This document shows, in pieces, positions 26,883-36,700 of a stretch of DNA of 64,000 bases. Source of the stretch: Chitinophaga sp. Ak27. Lineage in GTDB: Bacteria > Bacteroidota > Bacteroidia > Chitinophagales > Chitinophagaceae. Under the pieces are notes generated by a model. That model saw only the letters and a program-made list of their open reading frames with translations, did no database searches and was not told the DNA's origin. The position numbers and the translations under genes are program-made. The stretch lies in assembly GCF_012726295.1 (NCBI RefSeq), contig NZ_JABAOB010000003.1:1-64000 (forward strand). Reading direction: 5' to 3'. Position 1 is the stretch's first letter; every line of letters begins with the position of its first letter.

Positions 26883-28139
26883 ATGCAACCATTAGCGGAG
26901 CGTTTAAGGCCGGTAACATTGGATGAACTGGTTGGGCAGGAGCATCTTACCGGCAAGGATAGTATTTTAAGAAAAGCCATAGAAAAGGGAATGATTCCTT
27001 CCATGATTTTGTGGGGACCTCCCGGTGTTGGTAAAACTACCATTGCCAATATTATTGCGCATACGTTGCAGGTGCCGTTTTATACATTGAGTGCTATTTC
27101 GGCTGGTGTAAAGGAAGTACGGGAGATAATAGAAATGGCGAGAAGGCAGCGGCATGCCGTATTATTCATCGATGAAATTCACCGCTTCAATAAATCGCAG
27201 CAGGACGCGTTGCTGGGAGCCGTCGAAAAGGGTATTATCACCCTGATTGGCGCTACTACGGAGAACCCTTCCTTTGAAGTAAATGCAGCGGTATTGTCGC
27301 GTAGCCAGGTATATGTGTTAAAGCCGCTGGGCAAGGAACAGCTCATGCAACTGCTGCAACAGGCCATGGAAAAAGACGAGTGGCTGCGGAGCAAAAGAAT
27401 TGAATTAAAAGAAACCAGTGCGCTGTTTAATATTTCCGGTGGAGATGCCCGGAAATTGCTCAATCTCTTTGAGCTGGTGGTAACCACTTTACAGGAAGAT
27501 CCCATCGTGATCACCGATCAGAAAGTAATGGATATTGCCCAGCAACGGGTGGCCATTTATGATAAGAGCGGCGAACAGCACTACGACATTATTTCTGCCT
27601 TTATTAAATCGATCCGCGGCAGCGATCCCAATGCAGCAGTGTATTGGCTGGCCAGGATGATTGAGGGAGGAGAAGATGTGAAATTTATTGCGCGCAGGCT
27701 GGTGATACTGGCATCGGAAGATATTGGCAATGCCAATCCAAATGCCTTGCTGCTGGCTACTAATTGCTTCCAGGCTGTGAATATGATCGGTTACCCCGAG
27801 TCCCGTATTATTTTATCACAATGTGTTACATACCTGGCAGCATCTGCCAAAAGTAATGCGTCTTATATGGCTATCAATAAAGCCCAGTCGGCGGTATCCA
27901 ATACCGGTGATCTGCCGGTGCCCATGCATATCAGGAATGCCCCTACGAAATTGATGAAGGATATGGGCTATAGCCAGGGATACGCATATGCCCACGATTT
28001 TGAGAAAAATTTCGTGGAGCAGGAATTCCTGCCGGATGCATTAAAGGGCACAAAGTTCTACGACCCGGGAAACAACCCGCGGGAAGATGAGCTGCGCCGC
28101 TACCTGAAGGCGTTGTGGAAAGAAAAATATAATTATTAA
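26883..28139 (+). CDS. rarA: replication-associated recombination protein A (AAA+ ATPase)
   Basis: A 418-residue AAA+ protein related to clamp-loader ATPases, acting at stalled replication forks. Walker A GPPGVGKTT (about residues 44-52), Walker B LFIDEIHRF (about 94-102) and sensor segment GATTENPSFE are intact. The C-terminal MgsA/WHIP-type region follows, with AIYDKSGEQHYDIISAFIKS and the conserved SRIILSQCV. The start MQPLAERLRPVTLDE is standard. The stop TAA overlaps the first base of palindromic element copy 4. Confidence 0.95.
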   Translation: MQPLAERLRPVTLDELVGQEHLTGKDSILRKAIEKGMIPSMILWGPPGVGKTTIANIIAHTLQVPFYTLSAISAGVKEVREIIEMARRQRHAVLFIDEIHRFNKSQQDALLGAVEKGIITLIGATTENPSFEVNAAVLSRSQVYVLKPLGKEQLMQLLQQAMEKDEWLRSKRIELKETSALFNISGGDARKLLNLFELVVTTLQEDPIVITDQKVMDIAQQRVAIYDKSGEQHYDIISAFIKSIRGSDPNAAVYWLARMIEGGEDVKFIARRLVILASEDIGNANPNALLLATNCFQAVNMIGYPESRIILSQCVTYLAASAKSNASYMAINKAQSAVSNTGDLPVPMHIRNAPTKLMKDMGYSQGYAYAHDFEKNFVEQEFLPDALKGTKFYDPGNNPREDELRRYLKALWKEKYNY

Positions 28140-28252
28140 GCAGAGAGCAGAAAGCGTAAAGCAAAAAGCTATTATGAAGAAGAACTTAGCGAGTATTTAA
28201 AAATTCGCATTAATCATTCTCCATAATAGCTTTTTACTTTACGCTTTCTGCT
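28139..28252. repeat. palindromic intergenic element, copy 4 (loop inverted)
   Basis: It fills the gap between convergent rarA and pbpC exactly. The left arm AGCAGAGAGC-AGAAAGC-GTAAAGC-AAAAAGC-TATTATG starts at the last base of the rarA stop. The right arm ends GCTTTCTGCT, whose final T is the first base of the pbpC stop complement. Its loop is close to the reverse complement of the copy 6 loop, so the element is present in the opposite orientation. Confidence 0.9.
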
Positions 28253-30648
28253 CATTCCCTTTCCTTAGCCAGTATTTCAAATACTTGCTCAATCCTTTCT
28301 CCATTTTCGTCTACCAGTGTAATGGTATGCTTGCCTGCGGCCGGATGCAGTGCCATTTGGTGAAACTCTGTGGTGGTACCGATAAAATGATCGTCGAGGT
28401 GCCAGAATATTTTAACGGCGGTATTCCGGTGGGTGGCAGTGAAAATAGTTTGACCCGGTTTGCCATCAATTTCTACGGGCACGAATATACGAGCGCCGGG
28501 CTTGGGATAAATCAGTTCCATGGGTGCTTTATCCTGCCCTAACGAAGCCAGGCAATCAGGTTTATAAGGGGGCAGCGGCTGGTAATAATTTTTGCTGCGA
28601 TAGTAATATTCCTGTGACGGAGGTAATACAAACCACGACTTATGCTGCATTAACTGTGGCGACTCGCAGGCTTCCGTGACGCGCCATTGGCCGGTTCTGT
28701 CGAGGTGAATTAACTGGTGATACGGACATACTCCCGACCGTATGCCTGCAACGGGCACATAGATTGTATCTTTTTCGTCGCATAGTTCGCTGGCGCGATA
28801 GCCGCTTTTGCGGCAAACTTCTACTTTTATTAATTGGGCGTAGGGTGTATTAAACCAGCCGCTGGTGTGCAGGAGGCGAAATACATCAAACAGGATGGGC
28901 GCGGCTGTAGCTACGCCAATGAGTCCGGGGCGTCCTTCGCCGTCGGCATTGCCCACCCACACACCTACTATATATTGCGGGGTTACGCCAATGGCCCATC
29001 CGTCTCTGAAGCCGAAGCTGGTGCCTGTTTTCCAGGCAATACGCTGGGAGGAGGAAAATTGTTGCCATAGCAGTTCTTCCCCGGGGCGCATCACTTCTGT
29101 CATTGCCTGGAAGGCGTACCAGATAGCGCCGGCGTCGAGCAGCCCGTTTTTGCTGAGGCCATAATGCGATGGGCGCTGAATATTGAGTTGATAGTTAGGT
29201 GGATGTATATCATCCATATCATATTTCCCTTTGTATTGCTCCATATGGAGAAGTGTGCGAGCCATGCTGGCATACATGCCGCACATTTCCCAGAGGGTGG
29301 TTTCGCCACCTCCGAGGATCAGGGATAAGCCGTAGTGGTCGGCCGGTTTATTGAGTGTGGTAATACCTATTTTTTGCAGCAGGGCATGAAATCTTTCGTA
29401 CCGGTATTGTTGCAGCATACGCACAGCCGGAATGTTGAGCGACCGTGCCAGTGCACGGGAAGCGGGAACGGCGCCATCGTAGCCCAGGTCGAAGTTCTGG
29501 GGGGAGTAGCCGGCAATCTGTGTAGGAATATCCGGGATCAGGGTATGCGGCAGTATCAGTCCGTCATTGAGCATGGCGGCGTATAGTACGGGTTTCAGGG
29601 TGCTGCCAGGGCTCCTCCTTGCCTGGATAATATCTACATGGCTCTCCAGCTCAGCATTGGAAGGCTGATAAATGTTTCCAACATAAGCGAGGGTATTTCC
29701 TGTTTCTACATCGAGTACCAGTACGGCGGCATTGTTGATGCCATTGGCTTTATAAGCGTTATGGTATCGTTCGGCGATGGCGGTGGTATTTCGTTGCAGA
29801 TCCGCTAGTACAGTGGTTTTAATGCGAGTGGGCGCATCTGATTTTTGCTGCTGGTAGTCGCGCCGGAAAAGGTCCAGGAGATGAGGAGCATCTTGTGGAA
29901 GTGGTAAAGGCTGATCGGGCAAGGGTTCCAGTTTGGCCAGCTGGCAGGTAATGCTGTCGATGCTGTGCTGTCGATGGAGCTTGTCGAGCAGCTGGTTACG
30001 TTTGCTGAGCAGGGTGGCCCTGTTGCGGCCGGGGTGTACGAGTGCGGGACTGTTGGGCAAAACAGCCAGGGCAGCCATTTCTCCCCAGGATAGTAAATCT
30101 GCTTTACGCCCATAATAACGCCAGGCAGCGGCCTCCAGGCCCACTACATTTCCGCCGAAAGGTGCATTGGCTGCGTATAACGCGATAATTTTATTTTTAG
30201 AAGCAGCAAATTCCAGTCGGGTAGCCAGTACAGCTTCCACCATTTTTTGCCAGATATTACGGGGCTGATTACGCGAGAGACGAATTACCTGCATGGTGAG
30301 GGTACTTCCGCCGCTCACTACTTTTTTGCCACGGATATTCTGGCTGATAGCGCGGCTAATGGCAAGAGGATCTACTCCCCAGTGATAATAGAAGCGTTTG
30401 TCTTCATAGGCCACAATACACTTTTTGAACTTTTCCGGCACATGTGGATTATAGGGAAACCGCCATTGTCCATCTGGTGCAATACTGGCGTTCAGCAGAT
30501 CGCCGTTGCTATCTTCCAGTACATAAGAGGTGGCAGTGGTAAAAAGCTGCCGGGGTAAACAGCAATAATAGGCAATAAGCAGTACAGCGGCTGCGCTGAG
30601 CCACCATTTCTTTTTTATGCACCATTGCCGGAGTGTATGTAGCTTCAT
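28252..30648 (-). CDS. pbpC: penicillin-binding protein 1C
   Basis: A class A PBP of 798 residues from the ATG at 30648; another Met 6 codons upstream is possible. One membrane segment (about residues 16-33) is followed by the GT51 glycosyltransferase domain with catalytic Glu in YEDKRFYYHWGVD (about 81-93). The transpeptidase domain has SPGSTLKP and KTGTSFGFRDGW. A C-terminal BiPBP-type beta domain (last 90 residues) is characteristic of PBP1C. In many bacteria pbpC sits next to an alpha-2-macroglobulin gene; here that gene is about 8 kb upstream on the same strand. Confidence 0.95.
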   Translation of the reverse strand: MKLHTLRQWCIKKKWWLSAAAVLLIAYYCCLPRQLFTTATSYVLEDSNGDLLNASIAPDGQWRFPYNPHVPEKFKKCIVAYEDKRFYYHWGVDPLAISRAISQNIRGKKVVSGGSTLTMQVIRLSRNQPRNIWQKMVEAVLATRLEFAASKNKIIALYAANAPFGGNVVGLEAAAWRYYGRKADLLSWGEMAALAVLPNSPALVHPGRNRATLLSKRNQLLDKLHRQHSIDSITCQLAKLEPLPDQPLPLPQDAPHLLDLFRRDYQQQKSDAPTRIKTTVLADLQRNTTAIAERYHNAYKANGINNAAVLVLDVETGNTLAYVGNIYQPSNAELESHVDIIQARRSPGSTLKPVLYAAMLNDGLILPHTLIPDIPTQIAGYSPQNFDLGYDGAVPASRALARSLNIPAVRMLQQYRYERFHALLQKIGITTLNKPADHYGLSLILGGGETTLWEMCGMYASMARTLLHMEQYKGKYDMDDIHPPNYQLNIQRPSHYGLSKNGLLDAGAIWYAFQAMTEVMRPGEELLWQQFSSSQRIAWKTGTSFGFRDGWAIGVTPQYIVGVWVGNADGEGRPGLIGVATAAPILFDVFRLLHTSGWFNTPYAQLIKVEVCRKSGYRASELCDEKDTIYVPVAGIRSGVCPYHQLIHLDRTGQWRVTEACESPQLMQHKSWFVLPPSQEYYYRSKNYYQPLPPYKPDCLASLGQDKAPMELIYPKPGARIFVPVEIDGKPGQTIFTATHRNTAVKIFWHLDDHFIGTTTEFHQMALHPAAGKHTITLVDENGERIEQVFEILAKERE

Positions 30649-30758
30649 CAGGGTGTTCTGGGTCAAATAAGTATTATGCGCCCAAAGATAATGTTTTGGG
30701 CAGTTACCGTGACGGCGATATGACTACTCATGAATGCTTCTCCTTAAAAAAATATATT

Positions 30759-30776
30759 TTGTACTAATTGGTAAAA
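30759..30776. promoter_or_regulatory. degenerate copy of TTGTACTA palindromic operator
   Basis: TTGTACTAATTGGTAAAA matches the perfect operator at 30864-30881 at 15 of 18 positions. It lies between pbpC and the alpha/beta hydrolase, 105 bases from the perfect copy (about ten helical turns), consistent with a second regulator site. Confidence 0.5.
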
Positions 30777-30863
30777 TATATACCTTCACAATAGTAAAGC
30801 GTGAAATGATGATGTGAAAGTGTTACCGGGCAAGTGCTATCTGCCCTTTTTTTAAAATCATTA

Positions 30864-30881
30864 TTGTACTAAATAGTACAA
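30864..30881. promoter_or_regulatory. palindromic operator TTGTACTA-AA-TAGTACAA
   Basis: A perfect palindrome with 8-base arms, ending 12 bases before the alpha/beta hydrolase ATG. TACT-n-AGTA palindromes are known targets of HxlR/DUF24-type regulators, so one of these probably controls this gene. No such regulator is encoded in the window. Confidence 0.6.
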
Positions 30882-30893
30882 AATAAAAAAGAT

Positions 30894-31769
30894 ATGAAAG
30901 CAGCTATTTCTTCTTCCATTTTGCACAAGAAAGTGCGTGTTCGCGAACTGGATATATTTTACCGCGAAGCGGGACCTGCACAAGCGCCGGTAGTTTTATT
31001 GTTGCATGGTTTCCCTAATACCTCTCATATGTACCGGGACCTGATTCGCGACCTGGCGGGAAACTATCGTGTGATCGCGCCGGATTACCCTGGATTTGGG
31101 CTCAGCAGCCGGCCGCCGGTGAGTGCGTTTGCATATACATTTGATCACCTGGCCGACATGATGGAAGCATTTATTGATACCCTGGGGCTAACGCACTTCG
31201 CCTGGTATATGCAGGACTACGGCGGACCGATAGGATTTCGTATTATCAGCCGGCGCCCTGAGCTGGTAAAAGCGCTGGTGATCCAAAACGCTAATGTATA
31301 TGAAGATGGCCTGGGGCCTGGTGTACAGGAAATTGCAGCGTTGAAACAGGCGGGCGATGAGCAGGCATTACATACCACCATCGTTAATAAATTATCCCTG
31401 GAATATATCAGGAATGAACATCTTTTCGGTGCTGCCAACCCGGAAACGGTGAGTCCCGATAGTTATGAACTGGCGGCTTTTTATATGAACAGGCCGGGTA
31501 TGGAAGATATCCAGGTAACGTTATTCCATAACTATGGCACCAATTTTCCATTGTATCCGGCATGGCAACAATACCTGCGTACCTATCAGCCACCATTGCT
31601 GGTGGTATGGGGTAAGAACGACCAGATCTTTACCTGGCCCGGCGCGATTGCGTACCAGCGAGATGTGCCGGCTGCGGAGATACATCTCCTGAATGGTAGC
31701 CATTTTATGCTGGAAGAATACCATGAGCAAGTGGCTTCACTGATCACCCATTTTATGGAGAAAATATAA
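30894..31769 (+). CDS. alpha/beta hydrolase, haloalkane dehalogenase / epoxide hydrolase type
   Basis: A 291-residue alpha/beta-fold hydrolase. The oxyanion motif is HGFPN (residues 38-42), the nucleophile Asp is D108 in MQDYGGPIGF, the acid is probably D243 in WGKNDQIF, and the base is H270 in NGSHFML. An Asp nucleophile points to the dehalogenase/epoxide hydrolase branch rather than esterases. Leader sequence contains a perfect palindromic operator, suggesting induction by a reactive electrophile or similar signal. It is convergent with the FecI-like sigma gene. Confidence 0.9.
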   Translation: MKAAISSSILHKKVRVRELDIFYREAGPAQAPVVLLLHGFPNTSHMYRDLIRDLAGNYRVIAPDYPGFGLSSRPPVSAFAYTFDHLADMMEAFIDTLGLTHFAWYMQDYGGPIGFRIISRRPELVKALVIQNANVYEDGLGPGVQEIAALKQAGDEQALHTTIVNKLSLEYIRNEHLFGAANPETVSPDSYELAAFYMNRPGMEDIQVTLFHNYGTNFPLYPAWQQYLRTYQPPLLVVWGKNDQIFTWPGAIAYQRDVPAAEIHLLNGSHFMLEEYHEQVASLITHFMEKI

Positions 31770-31831
31770 AAGATAGGAATCCTTATTGTAAGTTCGCGTG
31801 AAGGGTATCTCTGAAATAAGGGGGTATCCTT

Positions 31832-32440
31832 TTACTTTTTCATCATCATCCACAGCAGCAGTACAGCCAGGTCATTGCCCAATGAAGCTCTCAGCAGGCG
31901 CAAGGCTTTTCGCATATGTTGTTCTACGGTATTTACAGAGATATTGAGCCGCTCCGCCACCTCTTTATTGGACAACTGGTTTTCCCGGCTCAGCAGGAAC
32001 ACAGCCCTGCATTGCGTAGGCAGTTGTTGTATCCTGGCCTGGAGACGAGCCTCAAGCTCTTTTAGCTCCAACTGGCTGTTGTTTTCCCTGGCCGTCACCG
32101 GCATATCATCTATGAAGGCTTTTTCTTTCTTTAACTTGGCTAACTGCTGGCGATGATAATTGAGTATCCTGTTCTTCAACGCCACGAACAAATAATTTTC
32201 CAGTACTGTAGCGGGTTGCAGCGCGGGGAGCTGCTTGTAAAGGGATATAAATACATCCTGCGCCAATTCCTGCGAAGCTTCGAGGTGACCGGTCTTTTTA
32301 TAGGCGATATTGACAAGCCGGATAAAGTGCCGTTCATAAAGCCTATCAAACGCCTGGGATTCGCCCTGTTTGAATAATGCAATTAACTCAAGGTCGGTAT
32401 GATAAGATTTCGGTTTGATAGCGGAATAGTTTGATCTCAA
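31832..32440 (-). CDS. FecI-like ECF sigma factor
   Basis: A 202-residue sigma factor of the Bacteroidota nutrient-uptake type. Region 2 covers about residues 25-95 (YERHFIRLVNIAYKKTG, LAQDVFISLYKQLP) and region 4 about 135-190, with LSNKEVAERLNISVNTVEQHM. It is expected to be released by FecR when the SusC-type receptor senses substrate and then to switch on the SusC/SusD genes. Here it is transcribed divergently from fecR rather than upstream in the same direction. Confidence 0.93.
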   Translation of the reverse strand: MRSNYSAIKPKSYHTDLELIALFKQGESQAFDRLYERHFIRLVNIAYKKTGHLEASQELAQDVFISLYKQLPALQPATVLENYLFVALKNRILNYHRQQLAKLKKEKAFIDDMPVTARENNSQLELKELEARLQARIQQLPTQCRAVFLLSRENQLSNKEVAERLNISVNTVEQHMRKALRLLRASLGNDLAVLLLWMMMKK

Positions 32441-32504
32441 ATTTAATAATAAATCGTTTTTTATCTAAGCGCTATTATTCCTTAATAATTTATTTAAAAT
32501 AAAA

Positions 32505-32535
32505 TTTTAACCGGCATAACGGTAGCCGGTTAAAA
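32505..32535. promoter_or_regulatory. hairpin in the sigma-fecR intergenic region
   Basis: TTTTAACCGGC (32505-32515) pairs perfectly with GCCGGTTAAAA (32525-32535). It lies in the 108-129 base gap between the divergent sigma factor and fecR genes and could be an operator or a 5' leader structure. Confidence 0.5.
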
Positions 32536-32568
32536 TGGTGTTTTTATATGCAGACGTCCATTTTTTAT

Positions 32569-33576
32569 ATGATGAGCCCTCAATATTTATTAACGCTCCT
32601 GGAGAAATACAAGGATGGTACCTGTACGGAAGAGGAGCTGCAGCAATTGAATGACTGGTATAACGCCCTGGGTGCGCATTTACCGGATCAGTTGCTGGAT
32701 GCCGGCAGTGAAACAGCCCGGCAGTTGACCCAACAGGGATTGGCTTCCCTGAAGGAAGGGCTGTCGATTGCAGATGCTCCGCGTACGGCAACGATTATAA
32801 AGCCATTCTGGCGGAGGGCCGGTAGCTGGGCGGCTGTTTTCCTGGGTATGCTGATGCTGGCCGGTACAGTATGGCTGTTGCAACAAAAGCAGTCATCGGT
32901 GGTGGTGGCTGATAATGGCCTGCAACAGGTAGCTGGATCGGATTACAACCGTTATATTATTTTACCCGATAGCAGCACCGTATTATTACACGCAGGTAGC
33001 CGCCTGGAATACCCTGCATCATTTAATGGCAGCAACAGGGAAGTAAGTCTTTCAGGAGAAGCCTATTTCGACATACGGCATGATAGTACCAAAACTTTTG
33101 TGATTAATACCGGTAAACTGCGCACCACCGTACTCGGAACGGCATTTAACATAAAAGCCTACCCTGAGGCGCGTGAAATTACGGTGTCGGTGACAAGAGG
33201 GAAAGTAAGAGTAGAAGATGAGCATAAGGTTTTAGGAGTATTGACGCCTGATCAGCAGATTGTATATAATACCTTGGCGGCCACCGCCGAGCAACAATCG
33301 GTCAATGCGGCCGCAAAGATAAGCTGGGTGCGGGAAGACATGGTATTTGAGTCGACCTCTTTTGATATGATAGCCGCTGCACTTAGCAAACGTTACCAGG
33401 TAAATATCCGGTTCAGAAATGAAGCGTTGAAGCATTGCCTGGTCAGGGCTTCGTTTACCGGCACAGAGTCGCTGGAGGAAGTGCTGGATGTAATTTGCCT
33501 GGTACGGAATGCATCTTATACTATCGAAAACGGCCATGATATAACAATAGATGGAAAAGCTTGTGTAGCAGAATAA
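32569..33576 (+). CDS. FecR family anti-sigma factor
   Basis: A 335-residue inner-membrane regulator. The N-terminal cytoplasmic part binds the sigma factor, followed by one membrane helix (about residues 82-102, AVFLGMLMLAGTVWLL). The periplasmic FecR domain (about 120-225) has the typical SGEAYFDI and VLGTAFNIKAY motifs, and a C-terminal DUF4974 domain (about 250-325) contacts the receptor. The start is the ATG at 32569 or 32572; another ATG lies 7 codons upstream. SusC and SusD genes follow in the same direction. Confidence 0.92.
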   Translation: MMSPQYLLTLLEKYKDGTCTEEELQQLNDWYNALGAHLPDQLLDAGSETARQLTQQGLASLKEGLSIADAPRTATIIKPFWRRAGSWAAVFLGMLMLAGTVWLLQQKQSSVVVADNGLQQVAGSDYNRYIILPDSSTVLLHAGSRLEYPASFNGSNREVSLSGEAYFDIRHDSTKTFVINTGKLRTTVLGTAFNIKAYPEAREITVSVTRGKVRVEDEHKVLGVLTPDQQIVYNTLAATAEQQSVNAAAKISWVREDMVFESTSFDMIAAALSKRYQVNIRFRNEALKHCLVRASFTGTESLEEVLDVICLVRNASYTIENGHDITIDGKACVAE

Positions 33577-33744
33577 AAACTAAATTGTTTGCCTATGCTG
33601 TATTAATATCTGACTTGTAAAATCACCCATTTACATTGTGGTTATTGTGGATAGCGTCGCTCCTCGAGAGGGATAGGGACATGCTATGGGTATGATCAGC
33701 ACCAACGTCTCATTTATTCCTAACATATAAAACCAACTCACGTT

Positions 33745-36700
33745 ATGCGTACATCCATGGCTGTGGTAACACAGCTTGCAGGTATTTTTTTGTCATATTT
33801 AAACCGTAATGCCCGACAAGTTATGAAGATCAGTACTATGGTAGTGGTAAGTATCCTGTTCCTGTCGCAGATGCTGATGGCGGCAAGCGGCAGCGCGCAG
33901 AATATTTCCACGAAGAAGATCACATTGGCGCTCAGCAATGAATCATTGCGTAATGCCCTGGTAAAGGTGGAAAGCCTTTCCGGCTTCCGTATTGCCTTTC
34001 CACCTGAGCAAGTGCGCCGGTTCAGGAACGTCAGCCTGGCGAGAGGCACCCGCACTGTACAGGAAACGTTGGAGTTGCTACTGGCAGATACGCGGCTGAG
34101 CTTTAAGCAACAGGATGATATTGTAATCATCTTTCAGCCATCTGTATCCGGAAAAAGCAACCTCGAAGAGGACACGCTCAGTAGTCTGCTTTTACCCACC
34201 ACGGCGCCGCAGCAGCAGGTCCGCACGATCATTGGTTCTGTTATTGAATACAGAACCAATACCCCGCTGCCCGGCGTATCTGTGCAGATAAAGGGTACTA
34301 CCCGCGGCACGCAAACGCAGGTGGATGGTACTTTTAGCCTCCAGGTACCGGTAGCTGCGAAAGCATTGTTGTTTTCCTATGTTGGTTTCGAAACCAAAGA
34401 GGTGGAAATTGGCGTGACCAACTCTGTCAACGTAGCCCTAAGCCCTGCTAACATTGGTTTGAAAGACGTAGTGGTAGTGGCTTATGGTGAACAGAAGAAG
34501 GCTACGGTAACGGGAGCTGTTGCTTCTATCACCACCAAAGAGCTGACACAGAGCCCTGTGTCTAATCTTACCAACGCCCTGGCAGGCCGGCTGCCAGGGC
34601 TGATCACTACGCAACGTAGTGGCGAGCCTGGAGTAGATGCCAGCACCTTCTATATCCGTGGGGTAGCTACGCTCAATAATGCCTCTCCTATTGTAATGGT
34701 AGATGGGGTAGAGCGCCCGATGGATTACGTAGATCCTAATGACGTAGAAAGTGTAACCATCCTGAAAGACGCTGCCGCCACCGCCGTATTGGGTATGCGG
34801 GGCGCCAACGGGGCAGTACTGGTTACTACCCGCCGGGGAAGGGCAGGTGGGCCACAGGTAAGTTTCCGCGCCTCTATGGGATCGCAGGAACCTACCCGTA
34901 TACCGGAATACCTCGGCTCATACGACTATGCCCGGTTGCTGAATGAAGCGCTGACCAACGATGGTGCTCAAAAGGCATTTACCGATCAGCAGTTGGAAGG
35001 ATTTAAGAATGGCACGTTGCCTAATACAGACTACTATAAATTTTTGATGAAACCGTCGAAGGTGGCGCAGGGTAACCTGAATGTGAGCGGCGGCGGGAAT
35101 GTAGCCCGGTATTTTATTTCCGCAGGCTATAACCTCGCAGAAGGCAACTACCGTCATACCAAGGAAAATGCAGATGGCTACAATGGCAATAATGCCATGA
35201 AACGTTATAACCTGCGGGCCAACGTAGACGTGGATATTTCTCCCAATCTCACTGCCCGCCTGGATGTGGCAGGCATACTCACCGACCGGACGGATGGTAA
35301 TAACTCCGCCTCTACCGTTATTAACCTGGCTAACAGGCTCCCGCCTACCAACCCTATATTTAATCCGAATGGCTCTATGTGGGGAAATGGTACCTATACC
35401 GCTAACATGTTTGGAGAAATTTCCCAGAAAGGATACAGACGTTATTATAACAACGCCATGCAGGGAACCTTCGCACTCACCCGTAAGCTGGATTTTATTA
35501 CCAAGAACCTGAGCATTAAAGGATCTTTTTCTTACGATAATACCAACTCTCCTTCCGCTACTTACAGCCGCAGCTACGCGGTGTTTGAACCCCTGTATAA
35601 CGCCAACGGGGAGCTTACCGGCTATAAGCAGTCCGGTACCGATACCAAGATAGATCCAAACGGTACTTTTGGTGGTGGCGATGCCGTCCGGAATACTTAC
35701 TTTGAGGCCGTGATGAACTGGAACCGGCAGTTTAAATCGCATGAGGTAACCGGTATGTTACTTTGGAACCGCCGTTTACAGGAATATAATTCTACCATTC
35801 CCTATGCCTATCAATCCCTGTTATTCAGAGGAACGTACAATTACAAGCTCAAATACCTGCTGGAAGTAAGCGCCTCTTACCAAGGTTCTGAAAACTTTCC
35901 CAAGGAAAGCCGCTATGGCTTCTTCCCTTCCATTTCCGGTGGATGGGTAATATCTGAAGAGCCTTTCTTCAAGGATAATATCAAAGCAGTCAGCTTCCTT
36001 AAGATACGCAGCTCTTATGGAGAAGTAGGTAACGACCGGGCTACCAACGATCGTTTTCCCAGTGCTTCTAACCGCTTTTTGTGGTTTACTTCCTGGGCAG
36101 GCGCCGATCCTTATTATTTCGGTACCTCTGCACAGCAGGCCAATGGCTGGGCCCAGGGCTCTATCGGGAACCCCAATGTTACCTGGGAACGTGGCCGGCA
36201 GGTGGATGTAGGGCTGGAAGCACGTTTCTTCCGCGACAGGTTAAGTATGACGGTCGATTATTTCAGACAGGAACGCAGCAAGATATTGATACCACGCAGT
36301 ACCTTATCAGATGTATTCGGACAAGGTATTAAAGCACAGAACATTGGTATCGTTAATAACAAGGGCATTGAGGTGGAATTATCTTTCCAGGATAAAATTG
36401 GACAGGTTTCCTATAGTATAAAACCCAACTTCACGTATGCACGCAACAAAATTATTTACCAGGATGAAGTAGCCCGTGCTTATCCCTGGATGCTGCGCAC
36501 CGGTCATCCGGTGGGTACCAAATTTGGATTGATTGCAGAAGGGTTCTTCAAAGATGCTACAGATGTGGCGAATAACCCGTACCAGAACTTCTCTGCCTAT
36601 GGCGCCGGTGATATCAAGTATAAAAAACTCACCGGCAAAGAATACGATTATATACAATCCAGTTTTGATGAAACGGCCATCGGTTACGCACGTACGCCGG

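Noticed and set aside
28139-28252. Palindromic element as a CRISPR array
   Set aside because: It is one inverted repeat, with no regularly spaced direct repeats and unique spacers, and there are no cas genes in the window.
31770-31831. Possible terminator between the alpha/beta hydrolase and sigma factor genes
   Set aside because: Only a loose pairing of AGGA-CC-TTAT type segments with several mismatches; not good enough to call.
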